Assembly: GCA_021325145.1 (NCBI GenBank)
Contig: JAJPHR010000061.1
Span: forward strand, 124,001 to 188,000
Direction of reading: 5' to 3'
Source of the DNA: Verrucomicrobiota bacterium
GTDB lineage: Bacteria > Verrucomicrobiota > Verrucomicrobiia > Limisphaerales > Pedosphaeraceae
DNA length: 64,000 nt
Position numbers and translations under genes: made by a program
The notes under the pieces: generated by a model
The model's database searches: none
What the model saw: the letters and a program-made list of their open reading frames with translations, nothing else
Told to the model about the DNA's origin: nothing
Part shown: piece by piece, positions 31,834-41,926 of the stretch
Numbering within the stretch: position 1 is the stretch's first letter
Layout of the letters: each line of letters opens with the position of its first letter

Positions 31834-33549
31834 ATGATCGAGTCTTGCTGTCGGCGTGGTTGGAGGAAACTTAGTTTTATCACTCTGGTAGTAATGTCCG
31901 CAGTTTTTGCGGGTGCTTCGGCCAGAGGCGCGAACGTACTCACGCATCACAACGATGCCGGACGCACGGGCGCCAATCTTCAGGAAACGGTGCTTACGCC
32001 AGCCACGGTAACAAACGGGTTCGGAAAGCTTTTTTCGCGACATGTGCATGGGCAGATTTACGCACAGCCGCTGGTTGTGTCTGGTATCGAGATTTCGAAC
32101 AAGGTTCGCAACGTCGTTTACGTGGCCACGATGGAGAACAATGTGTATGCGTTTGACGCCGATGATCCTAAAGAAGAGAATTTTCTTTGGCGGGCCGAAC
32201 TCGGCACACCTGTGCCGCATGACGAAATTCCGGAACCAATCGTCGCGGCGATCACGGGCTACAACATTGATCCGTCGATCGGAATCACCAGCACGCCCGT
32301 CATTGATCCAGCCAAACGGCGGATGTGGGTTACCACCAAAGTCTTCGATTCGTCTGGCAACAAGCAATACTTCCTTAAGTGCCTGGACATTACGACCGGT
32401 AAACTGGTCGGTTGCTCGGAGGACATCGGTTTTACGAATGGCCCCGCAGTGCTTCAGGCAAAGGTCGCGTTGCAACGGCCGGCGTTGCTGCTCGCCAACA
32501 ACATGATCTATCTCGCCTTCGGTTCGCACCAGGATGCCGGGCCTTATAGCGGATGGGTGGTGGCGCTGGACGCGGACACGCTGGCGCAAAAGCATGCCTT
32601 TTGTGTCACTCCCGGCGAGGACACAGGCATGGGCGGCATTTGGCAATCCGGCAGCGGACCCGCCGCAGACTCGGAAGGCAATATTTACGTCATGACTGGC
32701 AATGGAAAAACCGATGGCGCGAAGCAACAGTTTTCAACCAGCTTTATCAAACTGAGCCCTGATCTGAAGCTGCTGGACTGGTTCACGCCCTGGAATTACC
32801 AAAGGCTCACCGACGAGGACCTGGACCTGGGTTCGTCCGGTCCCATGCTGTTGCCAGGCTCCGAGCAGCTTGTGGGCGGTGGCAAGCAAGGCTGGCTTTA
32901 TCTTCTCGACCGAAACCACATGGGCAACCTTCAACAGAGCCACGCCACACCGCCGGCGTTGGAGGAATTCAAAGCAGCGGATCATTGGACGCTTACGTGG
33001 CTCAGTTGGTTGTTTCCAGCCTTCGGCTATCATCACATTCATGGGAGCCTGGTTTATTGGAATAGTGCGGAGCGAGGCCCGCTGGTTTATGTGTGGCCTG
33101 AGCAGACCCGGTTGAAAGCTTTCAAGTACGATCCGGTGACGCACTTCCAGAAGAAGCCGGTGCTCCGGGGGCCAAAAGCGCCCATGGGCATGCCGGGAGG
33201 TTTTCTTTCCATCTCCGCCAATGGAGACCGCGACGGTATTCTTTGGACTACTTCGCCCCTGAGCGACGACGCCTTGACGGCAACGGTCCAGGGTGTCATG
33301 CGCGCATTTGATGCGCTTACATTGCAACAGCTATGGAGCACCGACAAAAACACCCCGGACGACCGTTTTAATTTCGCCAAAAACTGTCCGCCTACCATTG
33401 CCAATGGGAAAGTTTATCTGGCTACTTTTTCGGACCGGCTGAACGTCTATGGGTTGCTGCCTGCACCACATACTTCGCCAACGCTGGCGGCCGGCGACAA
33501 GCCGTCCCAAAAAGCATCCAGACACCGCAGGCCAGGGCAAACGCGATGA
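31834..33549 (+). CDS. Secreted quinoprotein/PQQ-like beta-propeller protein
   Basis: The 571-aa protein has an N-terminal signal (LSFITLVVMSAVFAGASARG). The mature part starts VLTHHNDAGRTGANLQETVL and continues FGKLFSRHVHGQIYAQPLVV and VYVATMENNVYAFDAD, the recurring blades of PQQ-like/quinoprotein repeats. Later blades include GIWQSGSGPAADSEGNIYV and GGKQGWLYLLDRNHMG. Typical PQQ-binding tryptophan-docking catalytic residues could not be confirmed by eye, so it may be a structural or sugar-related propeller rather than a dehydrogenase. An AAAGGG lies about 7 bp before the ATG and supports this start. Confidence 0.8.
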   Translation: MIESCCRRGWRKLSFITLVVMSAVFAGASARGANVLTHHNDAGRTGANLQETVLTPATVTNGFGKLFSRHVHGQIYAQPLVVSGIEISNKVRNVVYVATMENNVYAFDADDPKEENFLWRAELGTPVPHDEIPEPIVAAITGYNIDPSIGITSTPVIDPAKRRMWVTTKVFDSSGNKQYFLKCLDITTGKLVGCSEDIGFTNGPAVLQAKVALQRPALLLANNMIYLAFGSHQDAGPYSGWVVALDADTLAQKHAFCVTPGEDTGMGGIWQSGSGPAADSEGNIYVMTGNGKTDGAKQQFSTSFIKLSPDLKLLDWFTPWNYQRLTDEDLDLGSSGPMLLPGSEQLVGGGKQGWLYLLDRNHMGNLQQSHATPPALEEFKAADHWTLTWLSWLFPAFGYHHIHGSLVYWNSAERGPLVYVWPEQTRLKAFKYDPVTHFQKKPVLRGPKAPMGMPGGFLSISANGDRDGILWTTSPLSDDALTATVQGVMRAFDALTLQQLWSTDKNTPDDRFNFAKNCPPTIANGKVYLATFSDRLNVYGLLPAPHTSPTLAAGDKPSQKASRHRRPGQTR

Positions 33550-33739
33550 GGCAGGGTCGCAAGCCGACAGCGGGCCCATTTACAAAGATGAAAACGCAGA
33601 TCCGGGCCGGTTGTTGAAGGCGGTTGAAAGACCGCTGGAAGACCGATCAAAAAATCGGGCGACAACGTTCTTCCTACCGGACAGCGCCTCAATGGCCGAC
33701 CCGTTTCCGCGTTTCCGTCGCAGGATTCGAAGCGTTCCT

Positions 33740-34273
33740 TTACGCGGGGATGGCATCGATCTCCCGCTTGATGGCATCGGTGTCGGCTTGCAACTGGGCT
33801 TTGGCCCGTTTTTTGGCCCGCGTGATCGCCTTGTCCACTTTGGCGTCCATGTTACTAGCCGCCGCCACCAGGAGGCCGCTCTTGCCCTTGTCGAGCATTT
33901 CACCGAGGTCCTTCAGGTCGGATCGCCTAATTCCCCCAGCCACGTGCCCGACGACGGCGCCAGCGCCGGCGCCGACAGCGCCACCTCCGAGCAGCCCGGC
34001 ACCCAAACCCACGCCAATCGCCGGAAACAGGGCGATCGCCGCCCCGACCGCCAGCCCAATGGCCAATCCAACTTTCCCACCCTGACGGGTCGGTTGCTCC
34101 ACCCGTTTGATGATTTTGACCTTTCCGTCCGGTGTATGGGTGAGCACCGCAGCGTCATAGGTATCGATGATCCCAAGGTCGGTGTACAGCTTGCGAACGG
34201 CTTCAAAATCGGCGACGGCGTCCGCTTCGGAATCGTACTGGTCGGCGACCAAAACAAATGTATCAAGGGCCAT
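33740..34273 (-). CDS. DUF1269-type membrane-associated glycine-zipper protein
   Basis: The 177-aa protein has an N-terminal cytoplasmic-looking alpha/beta domain (MALDTFVLVADQYDSEADAV, KVKIIKRVEQPTRQGGK). A glycine-zipper membrane hairpin follows at about residues 68-115 (GLAIGLAVGAAIALFPAIGV and GAGAGAVVGHVAGGI). A helical tail after it contains VDKAITRAKKRAKAQLQAD. This plan matches DUF1269-family proteins, often linked to general or osmotic stress. It is divergent from the GH15 gene. The role is not established. Confidence 0.8.
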   Translation of the reverse strand: MALDTFVLVADQYDSEADAVADFEAVRKLYTDLGIIDTYDAAVLTHTPDGKVKIIKRVEQPTRQGGKVGLAIGLAVGAAIALFPAIGVGLGAGLLGGGAVGAGAGAVVGHVAGGIRRSDLKDLGEMLDKGKSGLLVAAASNMDAKVDKAITRAKKRAKAQLQADTDAIKREIDAIPA

Positions 34274-34540
34274 AATCTATTCCTTTCAGTTCAGTTGATT
34301 TCAATTAATCAACCGTGCGATTGCAATGGATGCAACTCTACGCACTGTTATCGGCGTCAACAATGGGCTCAAACAGCCGGCCAAAGTGGGGTGGCGACTG
34401 GAGCGGGCTACGAAGCCAGTTCTTTACCCGCCATGGTATCCACGCCGGCTGATTTGACTTTGGGAAATAGAGGGTGTTTGGTACTAGTATTGGGGAAGAA
34501 GGGAATCCCCGGGCGGACGGTTGAAATTTCAAGCAAAACT

Positions 34541-34545
34541 GGAGG
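34541..34545 (+). promoter_or_regulatory. Ribosome binding site deciding the GH15 start
   Basis: GGAGG lies five bases before ATG 34551. This strong site favours ATG 34551 over the in-frame TTG at 34521. Confidence 0.7.
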
Positions 34546-34550
34546 TACTT

Positions 34551-36596
34551 ATGGCAATCGCGAGGCATAAAGAAACAGACAAACACAAAGCTGCGAATCG
34601 GCCCGCCGGCCGTGGCGCCAACCGCGTTGAAGAAAAGGTTGTAACGTCAGCGAAGGGGTCAAGTGACTACCCGCCAATCGCGAACCACGGGTTGATCGGG
34701 GATCTGCAAACGGCCGCGCTGGTCACCACTTGTGGAGAGATCGATTGGTTTTGCTATCCGCGGTTCGACTCACCCAGCGTGTTCGCCTCCTTGCTAAGCC
34801 GGTCCAATGGGGGGAGCTTCCGGATTTCACCTGCGACCGAGGGCTGCGTCACCCAGCAATCATACTTCGCGGAAACCGCCATCCTGGTGACCAGGTTCAT
34901 GTCCGAAGCCGGGGTTGGCTCGGTGACGGATTTCATGCCCATCCCTGAGGACCCAAGTTCGCCTACCGACCGGCACCGGATCGTCCGCGTGCTCCGTGCG
35001 GTTCGGGGACAAATGACCTTCGTGATCGAATGCAATCCGAGCTTCGACTACGGGCGCGGCAAGCACAAAGTCGAGTTGACCGACGCGGGCGCCGTTTTTA
35101 TGAGCGAGCTGGGCGACCTTACCCTGCATGTAATCGGCGAGCCCGGCGTCAAAGTGACCGAAGAAGTGGATACATTCACCCGGCACGACGGCGGGATCCG
35201 TCTGACACTGACTTTACGGGAAGGTGAAATTTCGGGCGTAATCCTGGAATCGGCGGCCGAGGGCGGACCCCGGCGGATTCCCAAGGAAGAGATTTTCGGC
35301 CTGTTGGAGCAAAACGTGCATTACTGGCGGACCTGGCTGGCGCATTCGACCTACCGCGGCCGCTGGCGTGAGATGGTTGACCGCTCGGCCATAACCTTGA
35401 AACTAATGACCTACGCGCCCACGGGCGCATTGGTCGCGGCGCCGACGGCTGGGCTGCCCGAGCAAGTCGGCGGGGAGCGCAACTGGGATTACCGTTTTAC
35501 CTGGGTCCGGGACGCTTCGCTGTCGGTCCATTCCTTGTGTTGCCTGGGCTTCACCGAGGAGGCGGAGGCGTTCGGCTACTGGATACGCGACCGCCTGCGC
35601 GAGCATGCCGAGCGGCCACCCGGGCCTTTGCCGATCATGTTTCGAATCGATGGCAGCTCCGATCTCGAAGAGTTCACGCTGGACCATTTCGAAGGTTACC
35701 GGGGCTCGCGGCCCGTGCGAATCGGCAACGCGGCTGGGGAACAACTCCAACTCGATATTTACGGCGAGGCCATGCAAGCCGGCTACCAGAACGACCTCGC
35801 TGGGTTTGCACCGGCCGACCAGACCATGCGCGATGTGATTAAACTCATGGACTGGCTTAGCGACAACTGGGACCAGCCCGACGAAGGGATTTGGGAGACG
35901 CGCGGCGGGCGGCAGCCTTTCGTGTACGGGCGTTTGATGTGCTGGGTTGCGTTCGACCGCCTGATCCGGATTGTGCAGCGGCACGGCCGCCCCGCCCCGG
36001 TGCAGCGCTGGATCGCCGAACGCGACAAGATTTACGAACAGATCATGAAGTCAGGCTGGAATCCGAAGTTACGCGCGTTCACTCAGTACAACGGGAGTAC
36101 GGTCCTGGATGCGGCACTGCTGCGCATGCCGATTGTCGGATTCATCTCGCCAAAGGATCCGCTGTGGCAGTCCACCCTTGAAGCGATGGATCGCATTCTT
36201 GTCTCCGACAACCTGGTCTACCGCTACGACCCAACCGCCTCACCGGACGGTCTGCGCGGCAGCGAGGGCACGTTCTCGATGTGCACCTTCTGGTACGTGG
36301 ACGCGCTGGCGGTGTCGGGCCGGTTGGAAGAAGCCCGGCTGACCTTCGAAAAAATGCACAACTACTCCAACCACGTCGGCTTGTACGGCGAGGAGATCGG
36401 GCTGACCGGTGAACAGTTGGGCAACTTTCCGCAAGCCTTCACCCATCTTGGCCTGATTAACTCAGCCACCCTTCTCAATGAATACCTCGACCGGGCCAAG
36501 GACGGCTCGGCCGATTTCCACAAAATGATCGCCCGTCATCAGCATCTTCATCGTGCCGATGCCGTTCGTCGCGGGGCGCCCGTGACAAAGAACTGA
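34551..36596 (+). CDS. Glycoside hydrolase family 15 protein (glucoamylase/trehalase-like)
   Basis: The 681-aa cytoplasmic protein has a basic, probably disordered N-terminus (about 1-45). The GH15-type beta-sandwich domain follows (YPPIANHGLIGDLQTAALVT, GEIDWFCYPRFDSPSVFASL). The (alpha/alpha)6 barrel begins near residue 290 with PTAGLPEQVGGERNWDYRFT. The general-acid glutamate lies in PDEGIWETRG and the second glutamate in GLYGEEIGL, followed by GNFPQAFTHLGLINSA, a block characteristic of this family. Such enzymes release glucose from alpha-glucans or trehalose. With no signal peptide, an intracellular alpha-glucan or trehalose substrate is likely. Confidence 0.92.
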   Translation: MAIARHKETDKHKAANRPAGRGANRVEEKVVTSAKGSSDYPPIANHGLIGDLQTAALVTTCGEIDWFCYPRFDSPSVFASLLSRSNGGSFRISPATEGCVTQQSYFAETAILVTRFMSEAGVGSVTDFMPIPEDPSSPTDRHRIVRVLRAVRGQMTFVIECNPSFDYGRGKHKVELTDAGAVFMSELGDLTLHVIGEPGVKVTEEVDTFTRHDGGIRLTLTLREGEISGVILESAAEGGPRRIPKEEIFGLLEQNVHYWRTWLAHSTYRGRWREMVDRSAITLKLMTYAPTGALVAAPTAGLPEQVGGERNWDYRFTWVRDASLSVHSLCCLGFTEEAEAFGYWIRDRLREHAERPPGPLPIMFRIDGSSDLEEFTLDHFEGYRGSRPVRIGNAAGEQLQLDIYGEAMQAGYQNDLAGFAPADQTMRDVIKLMDWLSDNWDQPDEGIWETRGGRQPFVYGRLMCWVAFDRLIRIVQRHGRPAPVQRWIAERDKIYEQIMKSGWNPKLRAFTQYNGSTVLDAALLRMPIVGFISPKDPLWQSTLEAMDRILVSDNLVYRYDPTASPDGLRGSEGTFSMCTFWYVDALAVSGRLEEARLTFEKMHNYSNHVGLYGEEIGLTGEQLGNFPQAFTHLGLINSATLLNEYLDRAKDGSADFHKMIARHQHLHRADAVRRGAPVTKN

Positions 36597-36822
36597 CACC
36601 GTAGGTCCTCTGTCCTGAAGCAGGTGGTTCGACGCTCGCGCGAAAATAAAGCAACCCCTGTGCTGGCATTCCGGAGTATCCCTGCCTTGGCGCGGGTTTA
36701 ACTTCCGGAATGTTCCACGAGTGAGCGTCCGCCGCTTTGTATTGGGAACCGCTTCCAGCCAGATTTAAAATTCAGCATTGGCAAGCGGCGGGTTTGGCTC
36801 AATATTATTTGTTCTTAAGTTT

Positions 36823-38652
36823 ATGGCTGACGCTAAAAAGCACGTTTACGACGAGAGCAAGATCAAGACGCTCTCCTCGCTGGAGCACATCCGGCTGCGG
36901 ACGGGCATGTACATCGGACGCATCGGGGACGGCTCCCATTACGACGATGGCTGTTACATCCTGCTGAAGGAGGTCATCGATAATGCCATCGATGAATACA
37001 TCATGGGCTACGGCAAGGAGGTCCATATCAACATCGAAGGCCCGCTGGTGTCGGTGCGGGATTTTGGGCGCGGGATTCCGCTGGGGAAGGTGATTGATTG
37101 CGTGTCCAAGATCAACACGGGCGCCAAGTATAACGACGATGTATTCCAGTTCAGCGTCGGGCTGAACGGTGTTGGCACCAAGGCGGTGAATGCGCTCTCC
37201 AAGGCATTCCTCGTGCGGAGTCATCGGGAAGGCGAGTTTGTCGAAGCAGCCTTCAAAACCGGCAAACTCAAGGGCGACAAAGGCGGGAAGACGAAGGAAC
37301 CGGATGGCACTTTCATTCAATTCGAGCCGGACCCAGAGATTTTCAAGCAGATCGAGTTCCGGCCGGAGTTGGTCGAGCGGCGTCTCAGGCATTACAGCTA
37401 CCTGAACACCGGCCTGAAGCTGATTTACAACGGCAAGGAATTTCAGTCCCGGCGCGGCTTGATGGACCTCGTGCTGGAGGATTTGCAGGCGGACAACAGC
37501 GAACCGATCTATCCCCCGCTCCATTACGCGAGCAAGACGCTGGAGTTTTGTTTCACGCACAGCAACAGCCGGTATGGGGAAACGTTTTTCTCGTTTGTAA
37601 ACGGCCAATATACCTCCGACGGCGGGACACATCTGAGCGCATTTCGCGAGGGCTTGCTAAAGGCTGTCAACGAATATGCCAAGGGCAAGTACGAGGGCGA
37701 TGACGTGCGCGAATGCATGGTGGGCGCGGTGGCGATCCGTCTGAAGGACCCGGTGTTCGAGTCGCAGACGAAGAACAAGCTGGGCAACACGGAAATCCGT
37801 TCGGACCTCGTCAACCAGGTGCGCGAGGAACTGCTGCACTTTTTCAATCGCAACAAGGAAGTCGCCGAGAAGCTGATCGCGAAGGTGGAGGACACCCAGC
37901 AATTGCGCAGGGAGTTGCAGGAGGTCAAGAAGCTCGCCCGGGAACGGGCCAAGGCCATCACCATCCGCATCCCACAGCTCAAGGATTGCAAGATCCATTA
38001 CGACAAAACGAAACAAAAAGGCAAGGGCTCGATGGTATTCATCACCGAAGGCCAGTCGGCGGCGGGGTCAATCGTGAGTTGCCGGGATGTTAATACCCAG
38101 GCGATCTTCGTGCTCAAGGGCAAACCGCTGAACGTCTGGGACCTCAAGCGCGACATCGTTTACAAGAACGACGAGATGTATAATTTGATGCGCAGCCTGG
38201 ACATCGAGGACAATCTCGAGGGGTTGCGCTACGAAAAAGTGATTCTGGCGACCGACGCCGACGTGGACGGATTGCACATCCGAAACCTGATGATCACGTA
38301 TTTCTTCCGGTTCTTCGATCAATTGGTGCATGACGGCCATTTGTTCGTGCTCGAAACGCCGCTGTTCCGCGTGCGCAACAAGGAAAAAACGCACTACTGC
38401 TATTCCGAAGCCGAACGCGACAAAGCCGCGCAGGAATTAGGCAAGAGTTGCGAGATCACCCGATTCAAAGGCTTGGGCGAAATCTCGCCGGCGGAGTTCA
38501 AGCAGTTCATCGGCGAAAACATGCGCCTGAGCCGCGTCGAACACGCGCCCAAGATGGACGCGCAGAATATTTTTGGCTTCTACATGGGCAAGAACACGCC
38601 GGAGCGGAAAGATTACATCATGGAGAATCTCGTGGTGCCCGTCGAGGAATGA
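36823..38652 (+). CDS. parE: DNA topoisomerase IV subunit B (ParE, GyrB-type)
   Basis: The 609-aa ATPase subunit of a type IIA topoisomerase starts MADAKKHVYDESKIKTLSS. The GHKL ATPase motifs are LLKEVIDNAIDEYIMG, VRDFGRGIPLGK and GLNGVGTKAVNALS. The Toprim part has FITEGQSAAGS and TDADVDGLHIRNL. The short length and the opening EHIRLRTGMYIGRIGDGS match the Bacteroidetes/Chlamydia-style ParE set rather than E. coli GyrB. It forms an operon with the A subunit 103 bp downstream. The in-frame upstream extension to 36778 was not used. Confidence 0.92.
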   Translation: MADAKKHVYDESKIKTLSSLEHIRLRTGMYIGRIGDGSHYDDGCYILLKEVIDNAIDEYIMGYGKEVHINIEGPLVSVRDFGRGIPLGKVIDCVSKINTGAKYNDDVFQFSVGLNGVGTKAVNALSKAFLVRSHREGEFVEAAFKTGKLKGDKGGKTKEPDGTFIQFEPDPEIFKQIEFRPELVERRLRHYSYLNTGLKLIYNGKEFQSRRGLMDLVLEDLQADNSEPIYPPLHYASKTLEFCFTHSNSRYGETFFSFVNGQYTSDGGTHLSAFREGLLKAVNEYAKGKYEGDDVRECMVGAVAIRLKDPVFESQTKNKLGNTEIRSDLVNQVREELLHFFNRNKEVAEKLIAKVEDTQQLRRELQEVKKLARERAKAITIRIPQLKDCKIHYDKTKQKGKGSMVFITEGQSAAGSIVSCRDVNTQAIFVLKGKPLNVWDLKRDIVYKNDEMYNLMRSLDIEDNLEGLRYEKVILATDADVDGLHIRNLMITYFFRFFDQLVHDGHLFVLETPLFRVRNKEKTHYCYSEAERDKAAQELGKSCEITRFKGLGEISPAEFKQFIGENMRLSRVEHAPKMDAQNIFGFYMGKNTPERKDYIMENLVVPVEE

Positions 38653-38755
38653 CCAATGCCCAATGATAAATGACCAACGAATGAGCAATCTCCGAGCGGC
38701 AAGTGACGCACGCTGAAGCGGCACAAATGCCGCGCTCCCATGGATTTTTGAAACG

Positions 38756-40912
38756 ATGAGCGCAAAACGAAAAAACACGCCTGAACAACCGGAACTGCCG
38801 ATTGAAGGCGCCGCTGCCGCCAACGAAGCGGCGAAAGCGAAACCCGCCAGCAACGGAGACGCGCCCAAGCGCGGGAAAAAGCCCGCCGCCAATGGCAACG
38901 GCAACGGTGAAAGCCACGTGCTCGCTGAAGACGTTCCGGCCGTACCGCATCATCCTTTCGCGCCGGGAAAAATTGAGCAGGCGTTGCATCGGCGGGTCAA
39001 CACGGGATTTTTGGAGTATGCGTCTTATGTCATCCGCGATCGCGCGATCCCGAACTTGTCGGACGGTCTCAAGCCGGTGCAGCGCCGCATCATGTGGTCG
39101 TTGCATGAAAAGGACGACGGCAGGTTCATCAAGGTCGCCACCATTGCGGGCCATTGCGCTCAGTATCATCCACATGGAGACGTTTCCATCGCCGATGCGA
39201 TGGTTGTGCTGGCGAACAAGCGCTACCTGATCGAAAGACAGGGAAACTTTGGGAACATCTACACCGGTGATCCCGCCGCCGCTCCGCGTTATATCGAAGT
39301 CCGGTTAACGGAACTCGCGCGCGCGGAACTTTTCAATGATGACCTGACGGAGTTCGTGTCGAGCTACGACGGACGCAACCGGGAACCGATCGCGTTGCCG
39401 TCGAAACTGCCCCTGCTCTTGATGCTGGGCACCGAAGGCATCGCCGTCGGGATGGCGTGCAAAATCCTGCCGCATAATTTCCCCGAGTTGCTGGAGGCGC
39501 AGATCGCGATTCTCAAAAAGCAACCGTTCAAGTGCCTGCCGGATTTTCAAACCGGCGGGCTGATGGACGCGCGTGAGTACAAGGACGGCACCGGCAGCAT
39601 CAAAGTGCGCGCCAAAATCAAGGCGAAGGATGATTCGACGGTCACGATCAAGGAAATCCCTCCGACGACCACCACCGACTCGTTGATCGGCTCAATTGAA
39701 GACGCCGCGCGCAAGGGCAAGATCAAGGTCAAATCCATAAATGATTTTACTTCCGAGGAGGCCGAGATCGAGGTCAAGGCGCCTTCCGGAGTCAGCGCGG
39801 ACCAATTGATCGACGCGCTTTACGCATTCACAGATTGCGAGGTGACGATTGCCAGCCGCATCATCGTCATCAAGAACAACCGCCCCGTGGAAATGACCGT
39901 CAGCGAGGTGCTGAAGGAAAACACCGAGCAACTGGTTGATCTGCACAAGCGCGAACTCGAGTTAAAGCTAAAGAAGCTCGAAGGTGAACTGCATTTTCGC
40001 ACGCTGGAACGCATCTTTATCGAGGAACGCATCTACAAAAAAATCGAGCAATGCCGGACCAACGAGTCTGTGCTGGAGGCGGTGCACGATGGTTTCAAGC
40101 CGTTCAAGCGCCAGTTGGTCAGCGAATTGACGAACGAAGATGTCGAGCGGCTGTTGCAGGTGCGCATCCGCCGGATTTCGCTCTTCGATATCAACAAGCA
40201 TCGCGAGGAGATCGAGCGCGTGAAGGCGGAACTCGCCGAGACGCAGAAGAGCCTCAAGCACCTGACCAAATACGTGATTGGCCGCCTCGAAGCGTTGCTG
40301 GCTAAATACGGCCCGATTTATCCGCGCCTGACGAAGAGCAGCCGCTACGACGAAGTGGATGCGAAAGAAGTCGCGTTCAAGGCGTTCAAGGTCGCGTACG
40401 ATCGCGAGTCGGGGTACATCGGCTACAAGGTCTCCGGCGACGAGTTCAAGGTGGATTGCACGAAATTCGACAAACTGCTGCTCGTATTCAAGGACGGGCA
40501 CTACAAGATGACGGAGTTGCCGGAAAAATTGTTCGTGGGACCGGATTTGGTCTTTTGCGCCCTGCCGGAGCGCGATCGTGTCATGACGCTGGCCTATACC
40601 AACCGGGAAACGACTTGTCTGAAGCGGTTTACGTTTGGCGGGATGATCCTGAACAAGGAGTACCATTGCATTCCGCCCAAGTCGCGCATCCTGTTCTTTG
40701 AGCCGGACACGCCCAAGGAACTGTACATCCGTTATAAACCGGCTCCGTACCAAAAGATCAACCAGCAGACGTGCAAGCCGGAGGAAGTCGCGGTCAAAGG
40801 CGTTAAATCCCGCGGCAACCAGATTTCGATCAAGGAAATTTCATCCATCACCAGCACGCCGACGCGGGGCTGGGATGAAAAAGCGCCCACCAGCAAGGTG
40901 CAGTTTGCATGA
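38756..40912 (+). CDS. parC: DNA topoisomerase IV subunit A (ParC, GyrA-type)
   Basis: The 718-aa breakage-reunion subunit has a low-complexity N-terminus (residues 1-70, rich in Ala, Lys and Asn). The core begins FLEYASYVIRDRAIPNLSDG, then KPVQRRIMWSLHE, with GHCAQYHPHGDVSIADAM. The DNA-cleaving tyrosine lies in AAAPRYIEVRLTELA. The tail contains a coiled region (about 380-500) and a C-terminal domain that ends TPTRGWDEKAPTSKVQF. It partners with ParE upstream to decatenate chromosomes. Its stop codon overlaps the start of the FAH-fold gene. Confidence 0.93.
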   Translation: MSAKRKNTPEQPELPIEGAAAANEAAKAKPASNGDAPKRGKKPAANGNGNGESHVLAEDVPAVPHHPFAPGKIEQALHRRVNTGFLEYASYVIRDRAIPNLSDGLKPVQRRIMWSLHEKDDGRFIKVATIAGHCAQYHPHGDVSIADAMVVLANKRYLIERQGNFGNIYTGDPAAAPRYIEVRLTELARAELFNDDLTEFVSSYDGRNREPIALPSKLPLLLMLGTEGIAVGMACKILPHNFPELLEAQIAILKKQPFKCLPDFQTGGLMDAREYKDGTGSIKVRAKIKAKDDSTVTIKEIPPTTTTDSLIGSIEDAARKGKIKVKSINDFTSEEAEIEVKAPSGVSADQLIDALYAFTDCEVTIASRIIVIKNNRPVEMTVSEVLKENTEQLVDLHKRELELKLKKLEGELHFRTLERIFIEERIYKKIEQCRTNESVLEAVHDGFKPFKRQLVSELTNEDVERLLQVRIRRISLFDINKHREEIERVKAELAETQKSLKHLTKYVIGRLEALLAKYGPIYPRLTKSSRYDEVDAKEVAFKAFKVAYDRESGYIGYKVSGDEFKVDCTKFDKLLLVFKDGHYKMTELPEKLFVGPDLVFCALPERDRVMTLAYTNRETTCLKRFTFGGMILNKEYHCIPPKSRILFFEPDTPKELYIRYKPAPYQKINQQTCKPEEVAVKGVKSRGNQISIKEISSITSTPTRGWDEKAPTSKVQFA

Positions 40913-41916
40913 CGCGGCTCGTGCAACTGAAGCACCCGGAGAAAGGCCGCCGCGTGGCGATCGTGGCCGGGGAGGAGTTGCGGTTGTTGCGCGGATACGG
41001 GTCCATTTATGCCGTCGCGCAAGCGGCGATTGCCGCCGGGAAATCGTTGGCCGATATTGTCGCTGACAGCGCAATTGATGAAGCGCTTGATTACGACAAA
41101 ATTCATCGTGCCGAAACGAATTGGCTCATTTTGCCGGCGTTTGATCATCCCGAGGAACCGGCGCGCTGCCTGGTAACGGGGACCGGTCTGACGCACAAGG
41201 CGAGCGCGGAAAACCGAGCGGCCATGCACGCGAACGCGCAAAAAACAGCTGTCATCACGGACAGCATGCGCATGTTTCAATTGGGCGTGGAAGGCGGGCG
41301 TCCCGCCGCCGGACAGATTGGCGTGTCGCCGGAATGGTTTTACAAGGGCTGCGGAACGATTTTGCGCGGCCACAATGATCCATTGGAAGTGCCGAGCTTC
41401 GCGGACGATGGCGGAGAAGAAGCGGAAGTTGCGGGCATTTATCTTGTCGATCCTTCCGGGCGTCCGCGCCGCATTGGCATGGCGCTCGCAAACGAGTTTT
41501 CCGATCACGTTCTGGAACGGAAGAACTACCTTTACCTTGCCCCGTCGAAGTTGCGCACGTGCGCGATTGGCCCGGAGTTGGTTATCGAGCCCGATTTTGT
41601 CAATGCGCGCGGGACGGTGCGCATCGAGCGCAAGGGCAAGTCAGTTTGGTCAGAAACCTTCTTCACGGGCGAAACGAACATGGCGCACACGGTCGAGAAT
41701 ATCGAGCACCATCACTTCAAGTATGCCGCGCATTGCCGCCCAGGGGACGTGCATGTCCATTTTTTCGGCGCGGACGTTTTCAGCTTTGGGGCTGGGGTCA
41801 AATTGGAAGACGGCGACGTGACTCAGATCGAACTCTCAGGCTTTGGCCGGCCGCTGCGTAACACAATCCGGATTGATCGTTCGCCTGCAAGGCATGTCAA
41901 AGTGGAACCAATTTAG
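40909..41916 (+). CDS. FAH-fold AraD1/GguC-like protein
   Basis: The 335-aa protein starts TRLVQLKHPEKGRRVAIVAG and contains PARCLVTGTGLTHKASAENR, QIGVSPEWFYKGCGTILRGH and AEVAGIYLVDPSGRPRRIG, the pattern of the GguC/AraD1 branch of the fumarylacetoacetate-hydrolase superfamily. Glutamate and aspartate residues of the metal site appear in EEAEVAG and ANEFSDH. Relatives act on sugar-acid intermediates, such as 2-keto-3-deoxy acids. The start overlaps the parC stop (ATGA), an odd partnership that is probably only a shared transcript. Confidence 0.82.
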   Translation: MTRLVQLKHPEKGRRVAIVAGEELRLLRGYGSIYAVAQAAIAAGKSLADIVADSAIDEALDYDKIHRAETNWLILPAFDHPEEPARCLVTGTGLTHKASAENRAAMHANAQKTAVITDSMRMFQLGVEGGRPAAGQIGVSPEWFYKGCGTILRGHNDPLEVPSFADDGGEEAEVAGIYLVDPSGRPRRIGMALANEFSDHVLERKNYLYLAPSKLRTCAIGPELVIEPDFVNARGTVRIERKGKSVWSETFFTGETNMAHTVENIEHHHFKYAAHCRPGDVHVHFFGADVFSFGAGVKLEDGDVTQIELSGFGRPLRNTIRIDRSPARHVKVEPI

Positions 41917-41926
41917 CGGAGCTTTC